A DNA stretch of 64,000 nt from Diphasiastrum complanatum (taxonomy: Eukaryota > Streptophyta > Lycopodiopsida > Lycopodiales > Lycopodiaceae). The notes beneath the pieces are model-generated. The model was given only the letters and a program-made list of their open reading frames with translations. It was not told where the DNA came from and made no database searches. This document shows positions 47,260 through 60,350 of this stretch, in pieces. Every line of letters starts with the position of its first letter. Position 1 is the stretch's first letter. The stretch lies in assembly GCA_029204225.1 (NCBI GenBank), contig CM055100.1, forward strand, positions 20,533,589 through 20,597,588. Direction: 5' to 3'. The translations under genes and the position numbers were made by a program.

Positions 47260-50200
47260 CATATTGAGAGGAAATGATGGAGGATTATCACGTGTGAAAG
47301 TTCGGCATCCATCTATTCGTTGTTTCAGAGGCAGCGCTCACAGGCTTTATGGGATCAGGGTTGTGTATTGAACAAAATCGAAGAACGGAGATTTTTCGTA
47401 AGTGTAGGCTTCATTTTTTCAATGTGGTCAGATTGAGCTATAGGCAACAAAATCGCTTGGTTTTATATGGAAGGTTTGTATGGTTGCATCAAGCATGGCC
47501 TTCTAGTTGGCAGTTGGTATTTGTGGCACATGTAGGTATTCATGTTTTTTTTAATTCATTTGTTGTTGTCCTTTCAAAGTCCATTCAACAGGACTGATTT
47601 TAGTGGCAGTTAAAACCCACTTGGTGTGAAATCATTCTGAAGTTGGCTTGGAGTAAGATAGACTGGTTATAGTCTACAATTACACAGTGTGCCCTTGGGT
47701 TGAATAATAAATAGGTATCATCTTGGGCAAAAATGTTCTATTGCCACATTGTTTTGCACTAGTTCACTGCTGTAGTGGCATTTTTTGGTCTATAAACTTG
47801 GCATGGTACATTAGTGTATGCAACATAGTTCTCCTTGACAACAAATGCATTGGCTTTCTTGGCATATAGTCTTTTTGTATACTATTTCTGCTTCAGCGAA
47901 TGTGTGTTCGTAGCTACTAGTATATATGCTGTCAATAGTATTTCTGTTCATGGTGGCTTCTAGTTTGGCAGCAGGCACATTGTCCATCTGAAAACTCTCA
48001 TAAAGATCACTGGGAACTTGTCACTTCTTCACACTACTGTCCCACTTAACTCGTACCCACTACCCAGACCTCTAAGCCTCAAACTTCTATATTAGCTCAC
48101 ATGTCCACTCAACATGAAGATGAGACTTGTACGCCCATGGTGGAGCTTGCAGAAGTTCACATGAAAGACAACAGGGCAGTAGCCCCTCATGCCAGTGTGG
48201 GAGAAACTCCATGAAAAGTGATGATCTGGACACTAACGGTCCAAGTCGCTGTGAATACAATCAATGATCCAGATGCCAATCCAAGCATTATATCTAATCT
48301 CAGAGAAGCTAGGAAGGAATCCAAGCATAAATAGCGCCTAGTACAAAAAATAATTCATGGTACAGTTTTTAGAAAAAAGCTCTCATCGTGATTTGCTAAA
48401 ACTTTTTGTAATTTTCAATGTTTTTCAAGGTCTCAGAAGGGCATGTAGGATCTAGATGTAGAAAAACAAAAACACGAGGTTGAATTGGGTACTTTAAGCA
48501 AAGACTAAGCTTAAAGACCAATCTGTCAAAGTGGTTAAGCTCCTGAATTGTAAGCTTTACCAAGATTAAGTTTGTCCGCTGGCCCGAAAATAGATTTTCA
48601 ACCCAGCCAATCCATTTCCTCAGATTCTTTTGTTACACTTGTAGCTAGGGGTTGACAAAGGTTCCTATCTCCCTTCCAACCCATCGACATACAACCACTT
48701 TGAGCAACACTCATTAGGATGCGACAATTCATCAACCTATTGTTTGAAAGAAGGTTTTAGATGCTTAAGAATCAAAGTATACGACTGGAAGGTTGGGCTA
48801 CAAGTATGAAGTAAGAAAAAATTACATTTTGAAAATTGAATCCTGGTCACCTAGCCCTTTTAAAGAAAACTGCCTCTTTCACAATCATTGTTCCTACCAT
48901 CCAAGCCTTGGCTGTTACGTTTGGTTCAAGGCTCAAGCAAATCACAAAGATTGATGTTAATTAGATACTATAGAATCTAGATTTATGACCATAGATACCA
49001 TAAAGCTTCAAATTCTAATCCACTAGGTGCTCTGAAGTTGCACAATCTCACTCCGAATCTCAGCATTCCAGAACAAATTTCTGCATATGTTCAAACTTCA
49101 TAGGCATGGGCTTATTTTAACTTTTGTGCTTGTTAGAAGCCACTCAAGGTGCGCATTAGTATTGTATGTGTTGATTGATTTTTTATAACAGCGTATGCTA
49201 CTAGTATATGCCAGTTTTGATGTAGTTTTTATTGCAAGTTCACAATATGTACGGAGGCACGTACTTGCTGACTGGCCATAATCAACACCAAATCTCAAAG
49301 TAGTGAAAGTCAATCCAGCATTTTTTGATGCTGGTTACGTTCTATTTAGCCGAAGAAAAGTCGTACATCAAGTATTTTTCTGTTCTAATGGTAAACTGAT
49401 CCATCCTGATTTATAAGGAGTTCAACTGTAGGAGAGTCTGATTTACCAGCATTTGTAGGGCTGTGGCAGCCGGTAGAAGAAAGTCTAGTATTCATTTATC
49501 AATGTTGAAGTTTGTTTGGAAAAAAGCATAAATACATATGATCGAATTGGTATTATAACCTATGTGCTTCAATTGGTATTCCAAAACTTTCAAATATCCA
49601 ATTTATGTAACTCTGGAATATTAGTCTAACTGGATAAAGACCAAATAAACCTTTTTCAACAGTTTCTGTAACAGGCAAAACCCATGTATCTGCATAGCTT
49701 TTATAACACTATAGCTAGCTGGTGAGGATAAAGCTTGTTCTTGAACAAAGGAGTTACCCTATATCATCAAAGACTCTTTTTTCACTTCTATCTTTTAGAT
49801 TTTGAAAACACTCCCACCCATCACATATGTTGTCTTTTTAACATTAAGAAAATACGTATAACTTTTTCTTTCCACCTAAATTACTCGTTTGATATTTCAA
49901 ATGAAGCCCGATTATCACGTTAATTATCTGTTTATCATCTAAGTTGATCCACCTAATTCTTCTGGTGCAGTAAGCAAGTTTATCCTGATGGTGAAAGATT
50001 ACCAAGCATTCAAATGTTTTCGCCAAAGTTCTTCCAAGCCAACTACAATTGTATCCATTCATTATCATGCTATAAATTGTAAAAAGTGTGATTTCAACAG
50101 ATTTCATGTATTTAATCTTCCTCGATAAGTCCACATATTTCAAGCCTAGAATGTATGCACTTTATAGAACAAAACATGTAAAACCTACTCGTGTTCAAAA

Positions 50201-50590
50201 GTAGACTTACTCCCAAATACCCCATCCTTCTGATACCATATCAAATGAAGTTCCATGGCAACAAACCTGCAAATTGCAAAAGAAGAAGATCAATTGTTAA
50301 AACGACACAAGGGTGATAATCGTAGTAATTTTTCATTGACACATCTGTACGGCTCACGTTTTCAAAAATCTACATATCGCTATCTGACTTTTCATCTTGC
50401 AAATGTTCTCCTAAATAAATCAACAAATGTTGGCACTTAGGTAAGGTGCAGAAGAGAGTATGCATTGGTAACTCAGTAAGATATTCTAAAAATTTCATTG
50501 CTATGCAAGCCATATGAACATCTCATAACTAATCTGACACATTCTATATCAGGTTCATGATGGTGATGGCAAGAAAAAACTCACCTCAAT
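47260..50590. other. No gene recognised; downstream of 6-phosphogluconolactonase
   Basis: AT-rich DNA with no coding block or transposon hallmark I can support. The right end probably includes the 3' untranslated region of the minus-strand 6-phosphogluconolactonase gene. Confidence 0.45.
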
Positions 50591-50591
50591 C

Positions 50592-52322
50592 CTACTGAAA
50601 TGGTCCAAAGTTGAAGTATGAAAACTTCTTTGAGTCATTCCACTGCTCTATAGAAAGATACGATGCAGCCTCCTTATCAGAAAACCATGAAAGTACTCCA
50701 TCTGAGAGCCTGACCAGTTGTGCGGGGAGAGCTCCTGGAAGGGCAGCTCTTTCTAAAACACGTTGCAATATTTCTGCCTTTTCAGTTCCAAAAACAACAA
50801 AGGCAACCTACACCTCAACAGACAAAATGAACTCTTAAAATCTCTTAACATAGGTGTTGAAAGCATCAACACGAACCACAATACTCAACCATATTTCAAT
50901 GCAAGGGTTCTAGCTTAGGTTTCTTATAGTATCCCTTTCAGCAGTGCAAGAGAGCTCGGAGTGTTTAATTAAAGTATATAGTAGGCTTTGTGACTGATTG
51001 AGAGACATATAGCTGATTGTTGCTGTACAAGATAAATTTTGACAAAATCCTAAGAATTATTTTTCCAAGACAAATGAGGGTAGGAAAGGTAGGAAAGTGA
51101 GATTTCTATGAAGAATAATTCCCATGCAAATATAAATGCTTGGTGGTTAATCAGTAGTATTATTGCTGCAGAAGGTAGCTGTAATGGAGACAAATTTGAT
51201 ATGTGGCATAATATTAAGAAGTCAGCAGTTTCTCTATCTCCATGCAGGTATTTATATTGATAGTAATGGTACACTTAGCGTGTAACATTTCAGATCATTT
51301 TAATGGACCATATACTTGGTAAATTGATTGTGCTTTCCGCCTCCAGCTAGATATCTAAGAAAGAATGGAGGCTATATCATTCTGGATTAAGCATTATAGT
51401 TGGACTTTGTAATGGCAGAAACGATTAACTAGATAGAAATTTGTCTCAATAATGATGTTCATTGGTTTTTACAGCAAGAGTTTTCATAACTGAAGGAATT
51501 AACAGCTTAATCAATCAAAGGGAAGCAGATGGGAGCATTTCTATTTGAGTAATAATATGGTATTGCTCTTGGATGTTGTACCCTCAATATCTGGGTGAGA
51601 TGACTGACTAATTTCAATTTTGTCCACATGGTTACTGGAAGATACAAGGTTAGGTAGTATCTAGCACACAAGAGGAAGAATGCAAAAGAAGGGAGATGAC
51701 ACTAGTCGTCACCTCAACGTAGGGTCTAATCAACATGCAAACATCAATGGGAAAAGACCACGAAGCAAGTAAGTGTTGGAACAATCACCATGAAAGAGAG
51801 CACCAAGGAAGGAAGTAAGCTGCCCAAATGTGACAGAAAATCCAGCAAGTGATAGGCGGTGAAGAAGTTCCCAAAATGTCCACGAAGTAAGTAAGGTGCC
51901 CAAGTGTGACAAAAAATCCAGCAAGGGATAGCTCATGGAGAAGTTGCCAAACTATCCACCAAATCGTGCGCCAAGCATGAAGAAATGCTGCCCAATAGTA
52001 GTAGCAAATCCAGTAGGAGACCACAGACGAATCCAGATTCAGACGATGATGACGACACTCATGCACATAGAGATCAAAGATAGCGTATCACCCAACATCA
52101 TGTTGCAGTTAGGCTACCTATCCTACCACATGCACATCACCATCCTTCTTCAGCAGCAGCAAGATGCGATGACAGCATATTAGACCATTTCATGATTTTG
52201 TCACTACTTTGTATGTATTTCCTATACTGTTTTGCAGACGTTTCATATGCTCCCATTGATACGACACACTTGACATCTACTTTTTCGTCTTATATGACTT
52301 TTGGCATGAAAAAGACATTAAT

Positions 52323-52388
<66 letters not shown>

Positions 52389-52597
52389 CTTCTTCAGCAG
52401 CAGCAAGATGCAATGACAGCGTGCTATACCTTCTCATGATTTTGTCACTACTTTGTAGAGGGGATTCTTAGCAATTAGATTTATATGTATTTCCTTTACT
52501 GTTGTGGAAACGTTTCATATGCTCCCATTGATACGACACATTTGACATGTACTTTTTGTCTTACATGCCTTTTGGCATGAATTTTTTTTTAATAAAA

Positions 52598-52629
<32 letters not shown>

Positions 52630-54745
52630 AGACTCTAGATGTGTAGGTCTTCTGTTGAGGGAGATGTATACTCTGCGAGCTTCACTTTTACCTAAGCACT
52701 CAGATATGGATACAGTCAGGCTCATATTACCCAGTTCTTCTAGAAGCAAGACAGAGAGGATATTTCAGTTGAGGATTTTGAAATTCCCGTTCGAAGACCG
52801 AAGACACAGAGTCTATCACATGCATCTAGTAGATCCAGTACTACCAAGTCTTCACGTGCTTCCTGCCAGCCTGCAGCACGCTCCACTACTACCATCAAAA
52901 GCAAGATGATCAGGAGGTACTTTACGTACCAAGTTTGAAGAAAAATCTACTTTCCGTTGGCGTCATTACTGATCAAAAGTTGAAAGTAGAATTTGCCCAT
53001 GATCGTTGCTTTGTGAAAGATGTGAACCAAAAGTTCACAGTCATTGCGGATGGTATAAGAGAGCCCAACACTAAATTGTACAGGTTGAATGCTACAATCA
53101 AGGGGCAACATGGACTTATCTCATCCATTCAACTGAACTGTGGCATAAGAGGCTTGGTCATTGAACTTAGGAAGCCTCAGTTTGATGAGGAAATTGGAAA
53201 TGGTGAGAGGATTGCCTATGATAGAAGACCACTTGAAGTCGCTGAGCAAATCATGTGTGTATGGGAAGCAACATCGAGACAAGTTCAATAAAGGTGGTGT
53301 TGCAAGGGCAAAGAACATCTTGGATTTGATCCACACATATCTATGCGGGCCTATGAGGACTATGTCCTTAGGTAAAGCCTTATATTTCATGACTTTCATT
53401 GGTGATATGTCATGTAAGACGTGGATTTACTTCTTGAAGAAGAAATCAGATGCATTTGACAATTTTAAGAGCTTCAAAACATTGGTCGAAAATCAGACAG
53501 GTAGGAAGATCAAAGTTCTAAGATCAAATAGTGGAGGTGAGTATAAGTCTAATGACTTCAATGATCTTTGTGATAAATGTGGGATCAAAAGACAATTTAT
53601 GCTAGATCATACTCCTGCACTCAATGCAAATGATGATGTGTGCAAGATCAAGGGGATAGGCACCGTTTCAATCCAACTACCTGATGGCAAATCTATGCTA
53701 CAGCAGCTTTGTCATCATCCCGACACTTACATTCTAAGGGACACTCCTTCTCATGGTATTCCCAGGCTCGCCATCTCCTTTCTACATTGGGTATTCAAAT
53801 TATTGACTTACCTGCTGGCACTCCTCAGTGTATTCGTGGCCATCTGTAGAGAGAGTATCTTCAGAGCACATGGCAAGGTCCACTGAGGACGAAGACTGAG
53901 TTTTATCATACACATTTTCTATCTCAATTCTCGGGATCCGGCTGGGTGTCCTATAGTACCTGGATATTTGGTGGAGAGTATCTCACATAGACTGCGGATT
54001 GAGATGGGTCAGTTTCGGATTTCCTCACACCAGCTAGCCATTGAGACTGCAGATATAGTAGCACACCGCGAGAGGCTTGGATTTGTGGTATGTGAGATAG
54101 AGGATGAGTTCCATTTTCTCTTCAGATGTCCGGCTTATTATGAGATCTGTGGGAGATATTACTGCTTGTTCTGAGATCACCCAGCCACACTCTCTACCTT
54201 GATATCATATGAGGATCCCAAATGCGTTGCACTGATGATTCGGGAGATGTCAGATTTGAGGACAGTGAGACTAGACACGGACACCCCCCCCCCCCCTTGT
54301 TACAGCTGAGCATCAGGGAGTGCTTATCTCATCGGAGACAGAGACAGGAGAGCAGTGATTCTGATGGAGAGGCTGAGATTCCAGATGCTTCCATACATAG
54401 ACGTCAAAGATAGTGTAGATGCCCAAAGAGACGACCAGCCCATAGGCCACAGCCCACAGCTCCACGGCAGCAGAGACGACACCGACACTTCACTCAGAGA
54501 CAGATATCTACAACCTGCCGTCCAGTAACAGTTTCACAGCATACTATACACCATTATTTTACCGGTGGAGGGACATCTACTTTATCATGATGATGGACTG
54601 TGACTTTGCTAGCCATCTTCTAGCTTTTTTTAGCAGTTATTGTTTCTATAGATGTTTGAGCTTTTACGCTCCTATTGTGCATACTTGACATGTACCTTTT
54701 ATTAGTCTTATATACCTTAGGGTATTTCAAGGACATTAATAAAGA

Positions 54746-54812
<67 letters not shown>

Positions 54813-57800
54813 TTGTAAGTTACAACCCTCTTTTACATCTTTGTGGATCAAAAGGTCAAACTATCAACATGCCAGCATTGTAATGACCTAACTTACCACT
54901 AGAATTGATTTTTTTCCATATTATGACAAACAGGAGAATACAATATGAGAAAAGAAAGAATATGTTGGACATTAAGACCTCAATAAGCAATCTCACATTG
55001 ACTAAACTTACATGGGCTGCAGAGTTGATGCAAGGTAAGGTCATGGTGACTCCTTGGTGAATAGGCTTTTGAAATTTGGAGAAAGGCACGACCCATCGTC
55101 TTTCTTCCACTAGCAAAGAGCTATTTGGAAATAAAGATGCAATATGGCCATCTAAACCCAAATCCAGCAAGATCTACATGTAATCCATAGAAGAATCAGA
55201 ACTTAAATTTATGCTCTTTGAAAGCTTGAAACAATATAATCCAAATTGACGGAATAGATTAGGAATGTAAATCATCAAATTACCAAGTTCTAATCCCAAA
55301 GTTCCAAATAACTTTGGCCTTGTAGTTTGATGTTGATATTGGTGTTGCCCTTATAGATGCTAAAGTATATTATCAGAGTATGTAATTTACACAACCTTAT
55401 AGAAGAAAACATGGTACTTAGTTATGCTTTATGTAAGCCAACACCTATCAAAGCTTCCCTATATGGGTTCTTGTGGAATTGATGTCCTATAGCAAATATA
55501 AAAGGCCACATAAATGCATAAATGATTTTGATGTCGGAATCTACTTCTGAGCTTTTATCTTCTTAATAAGAGAAGACAAAATGTATGTATAATTGTCCTG
55601 GGTGCCAAAATAGGTATGCACAAACATGACAGTATTAAACAACATCACATGAGAATCTCAAGAAATTTAAGCTTACTCATATGTATGGTAGCAAGTTTGA
55701 AGCCTTAAAGAGCATTCAGCTGAAACTAGAGTTAAGCTAGTGATAGAAATGATGTCTTGAGTATCTTGGTAGGAGATGCTTTGTATTATTCCTTTGTAGG
55801 ACCTTTGCTGAATAGAAAGTGATCAGGAATGCCTCTAGGCTCTCTCTAGAGTCAAATCTGAAATAAAGGGATCTTCTTGAAGAAATGTTGACTCTTCAGC
55901 AATGCACATGCCTGAGGAGTATATCTCTCAGAAGGCTGCTGGTATGCCTTATTTGAAAAGCCAATAAAATTGCCCTGAAAATTAGCAGCATCAATATTCT
56001 TTGACTCTTGTACAAAACAAATGCAACCAAAACAATCTAGGTCCTTGACATCAGGCTTTATGCCTGTCTAGACCTCTTTAGGAGTCTTCATGTTGACTGC
56101 ATAGGAACTTGAAATGTTTGCAAGAATGATCTTGTAGAAATGGCTTCAACCCAAAATTTGTTGGGCATTGGCATTCAATAACATGGATGCATTGCCTCTA
56201 CTAATAAAATATCTTTGCATTTAGCCACTCAATTAGACTGGGAGTTGTGAATAGATGTGACCTGCATCTTAATCCCATGCTACTTCAAGAAATCAAAAAC
56301 TCATCAGAAATAAGCTCTCCTCCTGAATCGAAAGGAAGGGTCTCAATTTGTTGACCAATCTGTTCTTCTGCAAGATCCTGAATGAAGTTAATGCTTCTGA
56401 CTCTTGCTTGAAGAACAAGACTCCTACCTTTCTAGCAAAAATTTGTCAAGAAAGGATATAACATAGAAAGCACCTCCTATGGAAGGTGTCTACATCGGGC
56501 CATAGAGATGACAATGTATGAGGTCAAAAAATTTATTGGACTTGGAAGATTTACCTCTTCAGTGATTTTACCTTGCATGCTTGCCAAGCATACAAGAATC
56601 ACATACATTGTTGGCATGTGCTAAAAATAAATTCAAGCCAAAAACAGATTTGTGCTTATTATATCAGCTAGAGTTTATGTTCAAGTGGCCACAACAAGTT
56701 TATCAAGTGGAGATGCATCAGAAGATAAAAGCAAATTAATGACATAGAGTATAAAGATATTGATCCCTGACTACTCTGACGAAGATATTTGAAGAGTTTT
56801 CTACGATCAGGCATTCTTTGAAGTCGAATTTGATCCTGGAGTTGGAACCAAAAATGTGAAACTGGGCAGGTGTAGCCTATTCGCTTGGCCCTTTAAGAAC
56901 TTAAAGAATAGTAATATCAGGTTGAATGCAATTTTACATTTAATCACAAGATAGTTTTGCTAAAGTAAGGACTATTGTTTCGTATAATCTCAAAGACAAT
57001 CAAAAAAAGTATAGAGCAAACCAGCAGATGTATATGTTGAACAAATGATGAAATTATGAGGTGATAAAGAATGAAAAAATAATGCCACAAAAATGAAGAT
57101 CGCAATCTTGCTTTTGTTTAGCAACAAAAACTCCTAAGAACCATCTGGCTTCAAACTTCAAAGACAACAAAATTCGTAAAGGAAATTATGAATCTGATAG
57201 TCAGCAATGTACATGGACAAAACATAGAATAGAAGGCTATTGGAGAAGAAATAGCACGTAATGAATCAAGTAGTGTATTGCACTACAATTCGATGAATGT
57301 AATGACATCAAATGTCTATAGCAACAACATTCATACATATTTCAAGGAAAACTTGGACTAGATTAAAGTACTTAAGTTATAGTATATTCCTCTCTGTGTT
57401 GCACTACTTGCACAATTTGCATCAAATTAAGCATTCACTTACCAAATCAAATCGGGGATGCTTGTTCAGTTTCTCAAGAGGTAGCAATTTCTTCCTCACT
57501 AGAATCCTGCAAAGAAAAGTCAAAAAGTAAGGTCCTTCTGATACACCATGTAGTACGAAAGGACAAAGCAAGTATTTTTTCAGTTCAAAGAGTCTATACA
57601 ATGTTTTCTTTTCCAAGAAAAAAACTCATTAGGTACAACTTATCAAACCATATGACGATGGACTAGAAATCTGACTCTGTATGGGAACACAATCCACAAT
57701 ATAAGATTTGGAATCACCTGAGCTTGTCCTCATATGCTTGTGCAGCAGCTTTTGCTTCTTCAAATTCCTCAATGGCATGTACTTGATTCCTCGGAATGTG

Positions 57801-57821
57801 AACTTTAGGCAAAAACTCATC
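50592..57821 (-). CDS. PGL: 6-phosphogluconolactonase, four C-terminal exons (5' part not found)
   Basis: Exons 57821-57718, 57506-57443, 55173-55012 and 50807-50592 (stop included) join in phase across GT-AG introns to 181 residues. Blocks in order: DEFLPKVHIP, EAKAAAQAYEDKL, KHPRFDL|ILLDLGLDGHIASLFPNSSLL (the lactonase G-x-DGH..SLFP signature), RWVVPFS, TMTLPCINSAAH|VAFVVFGTEKAEIL, LPAQLVRLSDGVLSWFSD. The enzyme hydrolyses 6-phosphogluconolactone to 6-phosphogluconate in the oxidative pentose phosphate pathway, in cytosol or plastid. About 90-120 N-terminal residues, including the usual ...WHVFW.DER region, are missing; they lie beyond the window or were displaced. The introns are 211, 2269 and 4204 bases; the last two hold copia and LINE insertions. 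Family ILLGMG reads ILLDLG here, a possible weakening change. The compartment cannot be inferred without the N-terminus. Confidence 0.85.
51811..51965. repeat. 76-bp tandem duplication in PGL intron
   Basis: AAGTAAGCTGCCCAAATGTG (51813) and AAGTAAGGTGCCCAAGTGTG (51889) start two copies that also share AAAATCCAGCAAG.GATAG, GAAGTT.CCAAA and TGTCCAC/TATCCAC. A third weaker copy may precede at 51735. Confidence 0.8.
51985..52326 (+). mobile_element. LINE 3' end, copy A (5'-truncated)
   Basis: A short C-terminal coding stretch (acidic DDDD/AHRDQ-like region near 52040-52080, matching 61455-61510) is followed by CATCCTTCTTCAGCAGCAGC, GTTTCATATGCTCCCATTGATACG, CACTTGACATCTAC and ATTAATAAAA, then a CT microsatellite. 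The same order recurs in copies B, C and D. Confidence 0.75.
52327..52385. repeat. (CT)n tail of LINE copy A
   Basis: About 29 CT units directly after ATTAATAAAA. Confidence 0.95.
52386..52598 (+). mobile_element. LINE 3' end, copy B, tandem with copy A
   Basis: Begins with CATCCTTCTTCAGCAGCAGC directly after copy A's CT tail, and repeats TTTCATATGCTCCCATTG, ACACATTTGACATGTAC and TTAATAAAA before its own CT tract. The A-B arrangement is a head-to-tail dimer of about 250-bp units. Confidence 0.8.
52599..52629. repeat. (CT)n tail of LINE copy B
   Basis: CT tract with one CG interruption, after TTAATAAAA. Confidence 0.9.
52630..52905 (+). mobile_element. Probable LINE C-terminal/3' fragment
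   Basis: Frame 52547-52909 gives residues such as SKTERIFQLRILKFPFEDRR that I assign only by position; it runs from the CT tail of copy B into the copia segment at about 52910, the sequence ending AGCAAGATGATCAGGAGG. Weak assignment. Confidence 0.3.
52910..53720 (+). pseudogene. Ty1/copia integrase segment with permuted internal order
   Basis: VLYVPSLKKNLLSVGVI (about 52920) leads through the GAG-pre-integrase region (CVYGKQHRDKF near 53250) to integrase core blocks NILDLIHTYLCGPM, KIKVLRSNSGGEY (with the D and GGEY catalytic neighbourhood) and RQFM. It then jumps at about 53625 to NANDDVCKIKGIGTVSIQLPDGKSML, a segment that normally stands immediately before VLYVPSL. Frames are broken, e.g. 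near 53150. It sits within PGL intron 3 between LINE pieces. Confidence 0.75.
53740..54749 (+). mobile_element. LINE C-terminal region and 3' end, copy C
   Basis: FRISSHQLAIET, then EDEFHFLFRCPAYYEICGRYYCLFRD (about 54100-54175) corresponds to the C-terminal cysteine-histidine motif of LINE polyproteins; the first CxxC pair is degraded here. The 3' part has TTTTACGCTCCTATTGTG, TACTTGACATGTACC and CATTAATAAAG before the CT tail. The RT domain is not present (5'-truncated). Antisense to PGL. Confidence 0.78.
54750..54810. repeat. (CT)n tail of LINE copy C
   Basis: About 30 CT units right after ATTAATAAAGATC. Confidence 0.95.
55950..56720 (-). pseudogene. Ty1/copia integrase remnant in PGL intron 2
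   Basis: Minus strand: NNVCDSCMLGKHAR (about 56610, zinc-binding end), NKFFDLIHCHLYGP (56520), TLPFDSGGELISDEF (56335, the GGE neighbourhood of the catalytic core) and PDVKDLDCFGCICF-like sequence near 56030. Stops are frequent (for example after HAR). Copia class is clear; no LTR edges found. Confidence 0.75.
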
Positions 57822-57884
57822 CTAAAAAGCATCCATTGCATAGAAAAGCAACTCATGTTATTTCATGTCTTCGGAAAGATAAAC

Positions 57885-58046
57885 TTATTCATGTGTTTGG
57901 CACCATTACTGCTAGATAAGGCAAAGCATAGAACATATACTAACAATGACAAATATGCGATAAAGTTATTCATGTGTTTGGCACCATTACTGCTAGATAA
58001 GGCAAAGCATAGAACATATACTAACAATGCCAAATATGCGTGGCAA
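57885..58046. repeat. 81-bp tandem duplication
   Basis: TTATTCATGTGTTTGGCACC starts copies at 57885 and 57966, both with CAAAGCATAGAACATATACT and a final CAAATATGCG. Nearly identical, so recent. It lies 60 bases upstream of the first visible PGL exon. Confidence 0.95.
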
Positions 58047-58494
58047 AAGCAATCTCTTACTAACATTATCTCACTATATCATTCAGATGTTCAAAGTTTG
58101 GAACTTTGGAAATTTCAAACACATTTCAATAGAAAGCTTCACACGTTTGAAACATTTCCTGGTTTTTAATAGTCTTGATGCATGGATGCGTTAATAAAGG
58201 TCTTAGAGAGCTAAATTTAATTTAAAGTGGAGGAACTAGCATGTCAAATCATCAACAAGATTATGCAATCCATTGTGAATAACACTAAAGATATAATCTT
58301 TCATGCAGCAAACCTTGTAATTTTCTCATAAGGGGCCATAATACATGAAGATTGGCGCCTTGGACAACCACCCACAAACATGAAGCGAATGCTAGATAAG
58401 ATAAGTTAGATCAATCATCAACAACAGATGGAAGTGCCCATTTCTCAATTGCCTATATAAACGAAATTAAAAGAGGCTCATGTAATGTCTTGCC

Positions 58495-60349
<1,855 letters not shown>

Positions 60350-60350
<1 letters not shown>

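Noticed and set aside
48500-48600. Possible tRNA-like stretch
   Set aside because: No cloverleaf with matching acceptor stem could be built by eye.
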